Positions 15,726 through 24,375 of a DNA stretch of 64,000 bases are shown here, one piece after another (position 1 is the first letter of the stretch; each line of letters starts with the position of its first letter). The notes under the pieces were generated by a model, which did not search any database, was not told the origin of the DNA, and saw only the letters and a list, made by a program, of their open reading frames with translations. The position numbers and the translations under genes were made by a program. This DNA is from Pseudomonadota bacterium (GTDB lineage: Archaea; Thermoplasmatota; SW-10-69-26; JACQPN01; JAJPHT01). The DNA lies in assembly GCA_021325135.1 (NCBI GenBank), contig JAJPHT010000045.1, forward strand, positions 62,001 through 126,000, written 5' to 3'.

Positions 15726-15797
15726 ATGACGACGGAGAAGCGCGAGACCCCCCGGCAGACCCCCACCGACGACGTGGACCCCTGGACCCTGCCGTAG
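15726..15797 (+). CDS. Putative leaderless 23-residue micro-ORF
   Basis: Encodes a hydrophilic peptide starting MTTEKRETPRQ and ending DPWTLP, with stop TAG. It is too short for family assignment. Support comes only from the TATA box placed exactly to start transcription at its ATG and from its position 35 bases before the HAD gene. It may be a translated leader that influences the downstream gene, or chance. Confidence 0.35.
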   Translation: MTTEKRETPRQTPTDDVDPWTLP

Positions 15798-15832
15798 GGC
15801 AGCTTGAAGCCGCGGCCCGATCTCCCCTTTTC

Positions 15833-16477
15833 GTGGAGCCCGAGGCCCTTCTCTTCGATCTCGACGGGACGCTTGTCGACGGCGCCGCCGCGATCCACGA
15901 CGCCTTCGAGCACGCGCTGCGCGAGACGGGCATGCCCCCCGTCCCCCGCGACCGCGTCGCCGGCATGATCGGCGCGCCGCTGCGCCTGATGTTCCGCGAG
16001 CTGTGCCAGGTGAGCGACGCGGACGCCGCCCTTCTCGTGCGCGCCTACCGCGCCCGCTTCGAGGCCGTGGCGCCCACGCTGGTCCGCCCGACGCCCGGCG
16101 CGCTGGAGGCGCTGGACCGCTTCCCCGGCACGCCCATGGCCGTCGTCACCACCAAGGCCGCCGACCCCGCGCGGCTGGTCCTCCGCGCCCTGGGCGTCGA
16201 GGAGCGCTTCGCGACCGTCGTGGGCGTGGACACCGTCCTGCGCCCCAAGCCCGACCCCGAGGGCGTGCGCGTCGCGCTGGCGCGCCTGGGCGTCGGCTCG
16301 CGGCGCGCCGTGTTCGTGGGCGACACCGTGATGGACGTCGTCGCGGGCCGCGGCGCGGGCGCCAGGACCATCGCCGTCGCCAACGGGCACGGCGACCCGG
16401 GCGAGCTTCGCGCCGCCTCGCCCGACGCGCTCATTCCCGATCTCACGCGGCTCCACGAGGCGGTGAGCCGGCTGTGA
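15833..16477 (+). CDS. HAD-family phosphatase, phosphoglycolate phosphatase-like
   Basis: A 214-residue haloacid dehalogenase-fold hydrolase with all four motifs: FDLDGTLVD (motif I, nucleophile Asp), VVTTK (motif II), K in RPKPDPEG (motif III) and FVGDTVMD (motif IV). A helical cap lies between motifs I and II, as in Gph/PGP enzymes. It would remove phosphate from a small organic phosphate such as 2-phosphoglycolate. It begins with GTG at 15833 and its stop overlaps the start of the CoA-binding gene by four bases. Confidence 0.85.
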   Translation: MEPEALLFDLDGTLVDGAAAIHDAFEHALRETGMPPVPRDRVAGMIGAPLRLMFRELCQVSDADAALLVRAYRARFEAVAPTLVRPTPGALEALDRFPGTPMAVVTTKAADPARLVLRALGVEERFATVVGVDTVLRPKPDPEGVRVALARLGVGSRRAVFVGDTVMDVVAGRGAGARTIAVANGHGDPGELRAASPDALIPDLTRLHEAVSRL

Positions 16478-16869
16478 GCGCCGACCCCGTCGACCTGCTG
16501 CGGCGCTTCCGCCGCATCGCCGTCGTGGGCTGCTCCGCGACGCCGGGCAAGGACGCCCACGAGATCCCCAAACACATGCTCCACCACGGCTATGATATCA
16601 TCCCCATCAACCCCGGCGCGGCGGAGATCTTCGGCGTGCGCGCGTACCCCACCCTCGCGGACGCGCCCGGCCCCATCGAGATCGTCGACGTGTTCCGCCC
16701 TCCAGCCGAGGCGCCCGCCGTCGCGCGGCAGGCCGTGGCGGCCGGCGCCAAGGCCCTCTGGCTGCAGCTTGGCATCCGCAGCGAGGAGGCGCGCCGCATC
16801 GCCGAGGAGGCGGGCCTTCTCTACGTCGAGGACCGCTGCCTCAAGGTGGAGCTTCGGAAGCTCCGCTGA
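16474..16869 (+). CDS. CoA-binding domain protein (YccU-like)
   Basis: 131 residues from GTG 16474, forming a single Rossmann-like CoA_binding domain. IAVVGCSATPGKDAHEIPKHMLHHGYDIIPINP is the nucleotide-binding half, followed by IVDVFRPPAEAP and ALWLQLGIRSEEA, and it ends with EDRCLKVE. These small proteins bind CoA and may regulate acyl-CoA metabolism; no enzyme activity is assigned. The YDI of the first half is encoded across one of the TGATATCA octamers. It is coupled to the HAD gene by GTGA. Confidence 0.85.
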   Translation: MSADPVDLLRRFRRIAVVGCSATPGKDAHEIPKHMLHHGYDIIPINPGAAEIFGVRAYPTLADAPGPIEIVDVFRPPAEAPAVARQAVAAGAKALWLQLGIRSEEARRIAEEAGLLYVEDRCLKVELRKLR

Positions 16870-16951
16870 TCGCCCGCCGCGCATCGACGCAGCGGCGAAG
16901 CGCCGCACTCGCGCCATCGTCAAATAGGCGACGCGTCGCAGGCGCGCCACC

Positions 16952-18217
16952 ATGCGCCCGATCGCCTTCGCCCTCGGTCTTGCGCTCGTCCTCGCTCCCG
17001 GCCTCGTGCCCGTGTCCGAGGCGGGCCTTCTGGGAGCCTCCGGCGGAGGCACGCTCCTCGTGGGCTACTCCCCTGGCGCGCTGACGCCCGTGACGGGCCT
17101 CGTCGCCTCCCTAGGCGGCTCCATCACCGGCTCCTCGCCCGAGCTGTCGGTCCTGCGCGCGGACGTGCCCGACGTCTCCGCCGCGCTGCTTGCGCTCCAG
17201 CTTTCGCCCCTCGTCGCGTTCGCCGAGCGCGACGGGCAGGCGGTCCTCACGGGCGCCGAGTGGAACGGCGCGGAGTGGAACGTCGTCGACGAGAACGGCG
17301 CCGAATGGAACGGGGCCGAGTGGAACGGCCAAGGCTCCTCCGCGCTCCCCGACCCGGGCATCCCGCTCCAGTGGGGCCTCGTCGCGGCCGACGTGCCCCC
17401 GGCGTGGGCCGTCACCACCGGCCATCGCGCGGCGCCGCTGTGCGTCGTGGACTCCGGCGTCGACCTCTCGCACCCGGACCTCGCGGCCAACCTGTGGACG
17501 GGCCCCTCGGGCGAGCACGGGGTCAACCTCCTCTCGCCCGGCTCGCCGCCCCAGGACGACGCGGGCCACGGCACGCACGTCGCGGGCATCGCCGCCGCCG
17601 TCGTGGGCAACCAGTGGGGCGTCGCGGGCGTCGGCAACGAGCCCATCATGGCCGTGAAGGTCCTGGACAGCACGGGCCACGGCCGCGAGTCGGACGTGGC
17701 GTTCGGCCTCGTCTGGTGCGCGACCCACGGCGCCAAGGTCGCGCTCCTCGCCCTCTCCGCCGACGGCACGACGACGCTGAAGCGCGCGCTGGCGTTCGCC
17801 TCGGACCACGACGTGCTCGTCGTCGCGTCCGCCGGGAACAAGGGGCCCTGCGCCGGCTGCGTCTCGTTCCCGGCCAGCGACCCGCACGTCCTCGCCGTGG
17901 GCGCGATCTCTCCTTCGCGCACGCTGGCGCCCTTCAGCAGCAGCGGCCCGCAGGTGGCCCTCGCCGCGCCGGGCGTTGATATCACCTCCACCTTTGCGGG
18001 CGGCCTCTACGCGACGGGCAGCGGCACGAGCCAGGCCGCGGCGTGGGTCGCGGGCGCCGCCGCCCTCGCGCGCGACGCGGGGCCGGGCCTCAGCGCGCAG
18101 GCCACGCGCGACGACCTCGTCTCCCACGCGGTGGACCTCGGGCCAAAAGGTCCCGATCCCCTCTACGGCGCAGGCCTCCTGGACGTGCGCGCGGCCGTGG
18201 CGGCCGCCAGCGGGTAG
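16952..18217 (+). CDS. Secreted subtilisin-like serine protease with GAEWN repeats
   Basis: A 421-residue S8 peptidase with a signal peptide (about 1-24), an inhibitor-like propeptide (about 34-98) and catalytic D167 (VVDSGVD), H206 (GHGTHVAG), oxyanion N296 (SAGNKG) and S360 (GTSQAAAW). Between propeptide and catalytic domain, residues 101-128 contain four copies of GAEWN. C300 and C303 could form a disulfide or metal site. It is probably a secreted degradative or processing protease. It could conceivably trim exported peptides, but there is no evidence linking it to the lanthipeptides. A CAAATA element at 16921 fits a start of transcription at the ATG. Confidence 0.88.
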   Translation: MRPIAFALGLALVLAPGLVPVSEAGLLGASGGGTLLVGYSPGALTPVTGLVASLGGSITGSSPELSVLRADVPDVSAALLALQLSPLVAFAERDGQAVLTGAEWNGAEWNVVDENGAEWNGAEWNGQGSSALPDPGIPLQWGLVAADVPPAWAVTTGHRAAPLCVVDSGVDLSHPDLAANLWTGPSGEHGVNLLSPGSPPQDDAGHGTHVAGIAAAVVGNQWGVAGVGNEPIMAVKVLDSTGHGRESDVAFGLVWCATHGAKVALLALSADGTTTLKRALAFASDHDVLVVASAGNKGPCAGCVSFPASDPHVLAVGAISPSRTLAPFSSSGPQVALAAPGVDITSTFAGGLYATGSGTSQAAAWVAGAAALARDAGPGLSAQATRDDLVSHAVDLGPKGPDPLYGAGLLDVRAAVAAASG

Positions 18218-18222
18218 GCGCC

Positions 18223-20469
18223 ATGTCCTTCGTCGGAAGCCGGGCAGCCCGCGCCCCCACGCGGGACGCCCTCGCGCCCGTCCTCGGCGCCACCGTGGCC
18301 GCCGGAGCCGCCGCGCTCGCGGCCGCGCTCCTGGCCGCCCTGGGCGCGCCCGCGGCCGCCTTCCTCGCCCTCGCGCCCCTCGCGCTGGGCCCCGTGCTCT
18401 GGCCCGCGACCGCGGCGTTCGCGCTCCTCTTCTTCCTCCTCCAGAAGCAGGGGTTCGTGTTCCACTGGCGCGCCGAGAGCACCAAGGTGAGCCTCGACGA
18501 GATCGCGCTCTTCCTGGGCGTCCTGGCGTTGCCGCCCGCGCACGTCGTCCTGGGCGTCGCGGCCAGCTCCCTGGCGAGCCAGGTCGTCCACCGCAGGGCC
18601 GCGTACAAGGCGGCGTTCAACGTCGCGCAGTACGCCCTGGCCGCGACGGGCGCCGCGGGCGTCGCCCTGGCGATGCGCTCGTGGGGCGTCCCCTCGCCCT
18701 GGTTCGCCCTCGCCTCGCCCCTGGTCTTCAGCGTCACGACGAGCCTCCTCGTGAGCTTCCTCTTCGGCCGCATGGAGGGCGAGCCCGCGCTGCGCGTCTT
18801 CCGCGCGCGCTTCATGCCCTTCAGCGCCATGAGCGCGACGCTGGGCGCCTCGCTGGGCCTCGGCGTCGTCGCGCTGGCGTCCCTCTCGCCGTGGGCGACC
18901 CTCGCCGCGGTCCCCGTCTTCCTCCACGTGCGCCGCTTCGGCCGCCTCGCCGAGTGGGCCGACGCCGAGCTTCGCACGCACCAGCGCCTCGCCGCCATGA
19001 GCGCGGAGGTCGCCGGAAGCGCGGACCTCGACTCCGTCGCGACGCGCATCCTCGCCGCGTGCCGCGAGATCCTCGACGCGGGCGAGGTGCGCCTCCTGCT
19101 CTCGGGCGCGCAGGGCCCGCGGGAGTGGCGCGAGGGGCCGGGATCGGCCTCGGGCTCGGTCGCGGCGCTCGTGCAGGACGCGCGCGGGCAGGCCATCGGC
19201 TCGCTCAGCGCCGGCCCCAAGCGCGGCCAGCGCGCGTTCGGCGAGCGCGAGCGGCACCTCCTCCAGACCGTCGCGGCCAGCGTCGCCAGCGCGTCCGCCA
19301 ACGCGAGCGCGCTGCGCGCGGCCGAGGCCGCGAACCGCAGCCTCTCCGAGAGCGAGTCGCGCTATCGCACCCTCTTCGAGACGTCGCGCCTCCAGCTCCA
19401 CGTCCTGGACCGCGAGGGGCGCATCCTCGACCTCAACCCGGCCGCCGCGCGCATGCTGGGCCTGCCTCAGGAGGAGGCCGTGGGCCGCGCGCTGCCGGAG
19501 CTTCTCCCCGACGCCGCGGGCGTGCTGCGGGGCGCGCTGGAGGCGGGCTTCGCGCGGGGCGAGGCCCACGACGTGGAGTGCGCCTCGCGCGGCCAGCACT
19601 TCCTCCTCGACGCGCGCGCCCTGCCCGGCGAGCCCGCGCGCCTCGTCGTCTTCGCCCGCGACGTGACGCCCTTGAAGGCGCTGGAGGCCGAGCTTCGCGA
19701 ATCCAACCGCGTGCAGCACGAGACAATCCGCCGCCTGGAGAACATGAACCGCGAGCTGGAGGAGTTCACGCTCTGGACGACCCACGACATGCGCGAGCCG
19801 CTGCGCAGCATCGGCACCATCGCGGGTTTGCTCCACGAGGACCTCGACCGCGGCATCAGCCCCGAGGAGGCGCGCGACATGACGCGGCGCATCTGCGAGG
19901 GGAGCGAGCGCCTCAAGGAGCGCGTGAAGGCGCTCCACGCGTTCAGCCTCATCGTGCAGCGCGACGACGCGTTCGGCAACGTGGACCTCCAGGAGGTCGT
20001 GGACGTCGTCGTCGACAGCATGGAGGCGAAGGTGCGCGAGCGGCGCGCGCAGGTCGTCCTCCCGCGCGGGCGCTTCCCCATCGTGCGCGCCCAGCCGCAC
20101 CGCATCCACCAGGTGGTGGCGAACCTCGTGGAGAACGCCCTCAAGTACGGCCACGCCCAGGAGCCGCGCGTGGAGATCGGCCACGAGGAGACGCCCGAGG
20201 GGCTGCGCCTCTTCGTGCGCGACAACGGGCCGGGCATCCCCGCGCAGTACCACCACCGCATCTTCCAGCTCTTCCAGCGCGGCCCCGCGACGCAGGAGCC
20301 CGGCAGCGGCGCGGGCCTCGCCATCGTCAAGCGCATCGTGGAGCAGCACGGCGGGCGCGTCTGGGTGGAGAGCGAGGCCGGCCAGGGCGCGTGCTTCTAC
20401 GTGCTGCTCCCCTCGGAGACCGCCCGAAAGCCATTTGAAGGGGCCGAAGGCTCGCCCGCTCGCCCATGA
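18223..20469 (+). CDS. Membrane histidine kinase with GAF and PAS domains
   Basis: 748 residues. An N-terminal membrane module with about eight hydrophobic helices (20-245) resembles MASE-type sensors. A GAF-like domain (about 255-375), a PAS domain (SRYRTLFETSRLQLHVLDREG, about 385-490), a HisKA helix with phospho-acceptor H521 in TTHDMREPLRS, and an ATPase domain with N box (VVANLVENALKYG), G1 (DNGPGIP) and G2 (GSGAGLAIVKRIVE) follow. No receiver domain is attached and no response regulator is adjacent. The stop overlaps the zinc-ribbon gene (ATGA), so the two are co-translated. Confidence 0.88.
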   Translation: MSFVGSRAARAPTRDALAPVLGATVAAGAAALAAALLAALGAPAAAFLALAPLALGPVLWPATAAFALLFFLLQKQGFVFHWRAESTKVSLDEIALFLGVLALPPAHVVLGVAASSLASQVVHRRAAYKAAFNVAQYALAATGAAGVALAMRSWGVPSPWFALASPLVFSVTTSLLVSFLFGRMEGEPALRVFRARFMPFSAMSATLGASLGLGVVALASLSPWATLAAVPVFLHVRRFGRLAEWADAELRTHQRLAAMSAEVAGSADLDSVATRILAACREILDAGEVRLLLSGAQGPREWREGPGSASGSVAALVQDARGQAIGSLSAGPKRGQRAFGERERHLLQTVAASVASASANASALRAAEAANRSLSESESRYRTLFETSRLQLHVLDREGRILDLNPAAARMLGLPQEEAVGRALPELLPDAAGVLRGALEAGFARGEAHDVECASRGQHFLLDARALPGEPARLVVFARDVTPLKALEAELRESNRVQHETIRRLENMNRELEEFTLWTTHDMREPLRSIGTIAGLLHEDLDRGISPEEARDMTRRICEGSERLKERVKALHAFSLIVQRDDAFGNVDLQEVVDVVVDSMEAKVRERRAQVVLPRGRFPIVRAQPHRIHQVVANLVENALKYGHAQEPRVEIGHEETPEGLRLFVRDNGPGIPAQYHHRIFQLFQRGPATQEPGSGAGLAIVKRIVEQHGGRVWVESEAGQGACFYVLLPSETARKPFEGAEGSPARP

Positions 20470-20585
20470 TCATCTGCAAGAGCTGCGGCCGCAAGATCGA
20501 GGCCTCGGAGGTCAAGTACCGGACCACCGAGAACGGCAAGAGCGTCACCATCTGCCCCGACTGCGCGAAGCAGCGCGGCATCTAG
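20466..20585 (+). CDS. 39-residue zinc-ribbon protein
   Basis: Sequence opens MIICKSCGRKIEASEVKY and later has TICPDCAKQRGI, so the two CxxC pairs can hold one zinc ion. Such tiny zinc ribbons are common in archaea and may bind nucleic acid or protein partners. ATG 20466 overlaps the stop of the histidine kinase by four bases, suggesting co-translation and perhaps a functional link. Confidence 0.65.
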   Translation: MIICKSCGRKIEASEVKYRTTENGKSVTICPDCAKQRGI

Positions 20586-20637
20586 GCCCCACGCGGGGAT
20601 CGAAAGGGTCTTCCTGGGGCCCGGGCCTCGCGAAGGC

Positions 20638-20817
20638 ATGGACCTTCTCGCTTCGCTGCCCGTGCTCTCGCGGACGCAGGCCATCGTCGCCGCGGTCATC
20701 GTCGTCGTCCTGGTCCTCCTTGCGTGGAAGTTCCTCAAGTTCGCGTTCAAGGTCGCGATCATCGTCGCCGCGGCCGTGCTCATCTACCTCGCCATCCACG
20801 CTGCGGGGATCGTTTGA
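20638..20817 (+). CDS. Small membrane protein of 59 residues
   Basis: Two closely spaced hydrophobic stretches (about 12-30 and 36-58) separated by KFLKFAFK. No family is recognised. It lies 52 bases after the zinc-ribbon gene and ends 57 bases before the lipoprotein gene, all on the plus strand. Confidence 0.55.
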   Translation: MDLLASLPVLSRTQAIVAAVIVVVLVLLAWKFLKFAFKVAIIVAAAVLIYLAIHAAGIV

Positions 20818-20874
20818 GCCGGGCGAGGCCGGGAAGCCGCCATCTTGATTCCCTGGGGCGGCGCGGTACACGCG

Positions 20875-21654
20875 ATGCGCCGGCGCATCGCCTTCCCCCT
20901 CCTCGCCCTCCTCGTCTCCGTCCTGGCCGGGTGCGCGGCCGGGCCCTCGCAGAGCTCGGCGGGCACGCCCCCCGGGACCACGCCGACGAGCGCCACGCCC
21001 GCGTCCAACGCCACCAACGACAGCGCGGCCTTCCTGCTCGTGGGCCCTGAGCTGCGCTTCCCCAACGGCACGGCCTCCACGGCGTTCCACGAGGACGACG
21101 CCATCGTCGCGCACTACGTCATCTCCCTCACGCCCGGCGCGCCCCACGACGCGACGGCCCTCGCGGCCTACCTGGTGAACGGCAAGGTCGTCGACGTGCA
21201 GACCGTCCACCTGAGGCCCGGCGAGTCGCGCCCCTTCGACGCCGCCGTCTCCCTGGCCAACCAGACGATGCTGCGCGTCCAGGTGAAGGTGGGCGCGGCG
21301 GAGGGCGACGCCACCGCGAGCATCGTGCGCTGGCCGCGCGTCAACGAGACGTTCATGCTGGGCAACGCCAGCGTGACGCTCACCTGGTGGGCGCACGACG
21401 CGCAGGGCGTCCACGCGGACCTCTCCGTCTGGACGCCGCCGGAGGGCAGCGTGACCGCGCTGGACGCCGCGCTCCTCTGCCCCGGCTCCGAGGGCAAGCT
21501 CGCCTCGGGCGGCGCCCAGCCCGTCCCCATGGCGCCCGGCCAGGCGGCCGCCTCCTCGCTGGACTTCCCGCCCTGCACGTGGCCCTACGGCCTGGCGCTG
21601 TCCGCTTCCGACGCGGGCGGGACGCATCTCGGCCGGGTCCTCTTCGGGCAGTAG
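20875..21654 (+). CDS. Lipoprotein of unknown function
   Basis: 259 residues. A basic N-terminus, hydrophobic core and lipobox LAGC (Cys about residue 20) mark a lipid-anchored exported protein. A Thr/Ser/Pro/Gly linker (about 21-50) follows, and then two beta-rich modules. The first contains YVISLTPGAPHDATALAAYLVNGK. The second contains several NxT/S sequons and a pair of cysteines (LLCPGS, PPCTWP) that could form a disulfide. No enzyme motif is visible. ATG 20875 is preferred over upstream TTG/ATT codons because it gives a clean signal sequence. Confidence 0.6.
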   Translation: MRRRIAFPLLALLVSVLAGCAAGPSQSSAGTPPGTTPTSATPASNATNDSAAFLLVGPELRFPNGTASTAFHEDDAIVAHYVISLTPGAPHDATALAAYLVNGKVVDVQTVHLRPGESRPFDAAVSLANQTMLRVQVKVGAAEGDATASIVRWPRVNETFMLGNASVTLTWWAHDAQGVHADLSVWTPPEGSVTALDAALLCPGSEGKLASGGAQPVPMAPGQAAASSLDFPPCTWPYGLALSASDAGGTHLGRVLFGQ

Positions 21655-21766
21655 CCCATGCGATATCAAGGACGGGACAAGGTCCCCTGGGGCCCGGGCC
21701 CGCTCAGTTTCCCTGCGCATCCACAAAGGGGAAGGCTGGCCCCCGCCGAGAAGGGGACCAGTGCCC

Positions 21767-22648
21767 ATGAGGAAGCTCCTGATCGCGGTCGCGCTCCTGG
21801 CGCTGGCCGCCACCCTTCCCGCCGCGTCCGCCCTCGAGGCGCGCGTCAGCGTCCAGGCCCGCGCGCCCGACGCCGCGCTCCCCCAGGTCCCGGCGATCCC
21901 CGCGGCGCCCCACGCCTCCCTGACCCCCCTTCCGCACGTCGCGGTCCCCGCCCCCGCGCTGCCCGTGGGCGCCAAGGCCTCCGCGGGCGGGGCGGACCTC
22001 ACCATCACCCCCGCCTCGGCGCCCCAGGCCGCGCCCGACCCGGCGCCGGACGCCGCCGCGAAGCTCGTCCCCCTCGCCCGCAAGGCCGCGCCCCCCGCCA
22101 TCGCGGCGGCCGGCCTCTTCGCGCTCCTCCAGTCGCTGGGCGCCTTCCGCTTCGCCGGCGCGGGCGCCTTCGCCCTCTACTCGCGCCTCACGCGCAGCAA
22201 CCTCCTGGACAACGGGCACCGCGACCGAGTCTACAAGCTCATCCAGGAGTCGCCCGGCCTCAACGTGAGCGAGATCGGCCAGCGCGCCGGCCTCGGCTGG
22301 GGCACCACGGTCTACCACCTCGACCGCCTGGAGCGCGAAGGCTTCGTCGCCGCCGAGCGCGCGGGCCTCTCCAAGCGCTTCTTCGCCGTCGGCCTGGTCG
22401 ACCGCGAGACGCGCCGCACCACCGCGCAGCTCAAGGACGGCCCCCGCCGCGACGTGGCCGCCGTCCTCCTCGCCACCCCGGGCATCACCCAGAGCGAGCT
22501 TGCCGCCACCCTGGGCATGAGCGCCTCCGCCGCATCCAAGCAGGTCACCAAGCTGGAGAGCGCGGGGCTCGTGCGCCGCGAGCGCGACTGGAAGACGGTG
22601 CGGCTCTTCCCGGGGCCCGCCCTCTCGGCGGCGCCGCTCCCGGCGTGA
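21767..22648 (+). CDS. Membrane-anchored winged-helix transcriptional regulator
   Basis: 293 residues with an unusual layout. A signal-like N-terminus (1-23) and an Ala/Pro-rich extracytoplasmic stretch (24-100) are followed by a transmembrane helix (about 107-135) and two winged-helix domains. The first is VYKLIQESPGLNVSEIGQRAGLGWGTTVYHLDRLEREG and the second LLATPGITQSELAATLGMSASAASKQVTKLESAGL. Archaea have families of such membrane-tethered HTH proteins, thought to sense outside signals. The target genes are unknown; the divergent-convergent arrangement with the gene at 22664 gives no clue. Confidence 0.75.
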   Translation: MRKLLIAVALLALAATLPAASALEARVSVQARAPDAALPQVPAIPAAPHASLTPLPHVAVPAPALPVGAKASAGGADLTITPASAPQAAPDPAPDAAAKLVPLARKAAPPAIAAAGLFALLQSLGAFRFAGAGAFALYSRLTRSNLLDNGHRDRVYKLIQESPGLNVSEIGQRAGLGWGTTVYHLDRLEREGFVAAERAGLSKRFFAVGLVDRETRRTTAQLKDGPRRDVAAVLLATPGITQSELAATLGMSASAASKQVTKLESAGLVRRERDWKTVRLFPGPALSAAPLPA

Positions 22649-22663
22649 TCGCCACAGGGGCGC

Positions 22664-23218
22664 TCAGAGCGGCGCGATCCGCCCGAAGGAGCCCAGCGTC
22701 ACGATGGCGGGCTCGTCCTCCAGGCGCTCCTCGCGGCCGTCGGCCCACCACACGGCGCCCTGCGCCTTGCCGCGCAGCGCGAGGTCCACGCCCCAGCAGG
22801 TGAAGCGCTTCGAGCCCCACACGGGCCGGCCCTCGCCGCCGTAGGGCGCCTGCTGCGGCGTCGCGTCCGCAGGCGCCACCAGCGTCATCTCCGCCAGCGC
22901 GATGGGGCCCACCTCGGCGCGCAGCATGCCCGCGACCACGCGCCCGTCGCCGCGCTCGGTGAGGAGCAGGTCGTCCTCGGGCACGCGGTGCGTCTCGCAC
23001 TCGGGGTAGCGCTCCGCCATGAAGCGCGCGCCCGCCTCGGAGGAGACGTACACGGTGGCCGGGACGCTGGTGGAGGCGCCCAGCACGATGAAGACGTCGA
23101 AGACGCCGTGCGTCGGGCTGCGGATGCGGCACCACTCGAAGCGGCCCTCGACGTGCGCGAAGGGGGCGAAGAACTCGTAGGCGACGCCGGGGCCGTCGGG
23201 CGGGCGCAGGAAGCTCAC
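22664..23218 (-). CDS. Beta-rich protein of unknown function
   Basis: 184 residues from GTG 23218. Strand-rich sequence with YEFFAPFAHVEGRFEWCRIRSP, FDVFIVLGAS and a C-terminal KRFTCWGVDLALRGKAQGAVWWADGREE. No signal peptide, membrane segment or known catalytic motif is seen. The frame is open further upstream to 23380, but the extra residues are Arg/Pro-rich and look non-coding. It is convergent with the winged-helix gene and divergent from the membrane protein at 23437. Confidence 0.55.
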   Translation of the reverse strand: MSFLRPPDGPGVAYEFFAPFAHVEGRFEWCRIRSPTHGVFDVFIVLGASTSVPATVYVSSEAGARFMAERYPECETHRVPEDDLLLTERGDGRVVAGMLRAEVGPIALAEMTLVAPADATPQQAPYGGEGRPVWGSKRFTCWGVDLALRGKAQGAVWWADGREERLEDEPAIVTLGSFGRIAPL

Positions 23219-23436
23219 GCGGCGCGCAGGCCGCGACGCTGGCTTGAGCCTTCGCCGCGGGGCGGCGCCGCGGCCAAGCCCCCTGGCTTCCGACGCGCCG
23301 CCCGCGAGCTTGCTCCCCCTTTGGGGCCGCTCCGGCGGTGCGGTCCAGAACTGACATGCCCTGGGACGCCGCACGAGCACCCGAGGGCCATGGAGATCCG
23401 AAGACGAGGCTCCCCATCGCCGGGCGGGCCGGGCCC

Positions 23437-24003
23437 GTGACGACCTACCAGCCGGAGCAGTGGGAAGGCTTCTTCCTGGCGGTCGGCGGGGGCGCTGCGG
23501 TCCTCACGGGCCTCGTCGTGGTGGCCATGTCGATGCACCTGCCCGTGATCACGGCCGACCCCGCGCTCCGGCATCGCGCCCGGATGATCCTCGCGAGCCT
23601 GGCGGGCGTGTTCATGCGCTGCTCGCTCGCCCTCATGGGCGGCCAGGACGGACGCGCGGTCGCCATCGATCTCTTCGCCGTCTGCCTGGTTCTGGTCGTC
23701 CTCAACCTGCGCAGCTACGCCCCCGTCGCGAAGAGCCACGTGGCGCATCGCGTCTCGCGGCTGCGGACGATGGGCGGGATCGCCTGCTACGGCGCCGAGA
23801 TGATCGGCGCGGCCCTCCTGTTCTCCGGCGTGGGGTGGGGGCTCCACGTGGCCGCCGTCGCCATGGTGGCCAGCTTCGCCGTCATGATCAGCAGCTCCTG
23901 GCTCCTCCTGCTCGGGGTCCGGCCGGACGAGAACCCTTCTCCGGAGGACGCCCGCGGCGTGGCCCGGCGCGTCCGGCTGCCGTCGCGGGACCCGCGGGGA
24001 TGA
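23437..24003 (+). CDS. Four-helix membrane protein of unknown function
   Basis: 188 residues from GTG 23437, starting with VTTYQPEQWEGFFLAVGGGAAVLTGL. Hydrophobic helices lie near residues 12-32, 45-62, 68-90, 110-135 and 138-160, with a charged C-terminal tail. Similar N-terminal WxxFF..GGAAxLTGLVFVA patterns occur in bacterial membrane proteins of unknown role. An in-frame extension to 23338 is less likely because it reads into low-complexity sequence. Confidence 0.6.
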   Translation: MTTYQPEQWEGFFLAVGGGAAVLTGLVVVAMSMHLPVITADPALRHRARMILASLAGVFMRCSLALMGGQDGRAVAIDLFAVCLVLVVLNLRSYAPVAKSHVAHRVSRLRTMGGIACYGAEMIGAALLFSGVGWGLHVAAVAMVASFAVMISSSWLLLLGVRPDENPSPEDARGVARRVRLPSRDPRG

Positions 24004-24375
24004 CGCCGCGCGCCCAGAATGCGGGGCCGAGGGCTGTCCGAAGCTCCCCTGTCGCCGCGCGCTAACAGTGCAATTCCTCGTCCGCAAGCGGGCATCACAC
24101 CGCCGTGCGGCCTCCTTTTCCTGACCCGCGCGCGGGCTTCTCGGGGAGCGGGACTTCTTCTGCGGCCCCCGGTTGAACCGCGATCAACGCATGAGGCTCG
24201 CGCCTCGCTCCAGCGGTGGCCCAATGGCCAGGGACCCGTGTGCGCCCTCCCCGCGGGGGCCCCGTCACAGGTCGGGGGCCGGTCGTGGAGCGGGCAAGCC
24301 CCCTCAGGCCTCCTCGCGGATAGCCTTTCCGGCGCGCGCGAAAACCCTTTGAGCGGGGCGTGGCTTGCCGCGCCG
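24004..24375. other. 372-base intergenic region before the MscS gene
   Basis: No convincing ORF, tRNA or repeat copy was seen. The most A/T-rich spots are CTAACAGTGCAATTCC near 24064 and GAAAACCCTTTGAG near 24339. The latter is about 35 bases before ATG 24376 and may be part of its promoter. Confidence 0.4.
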
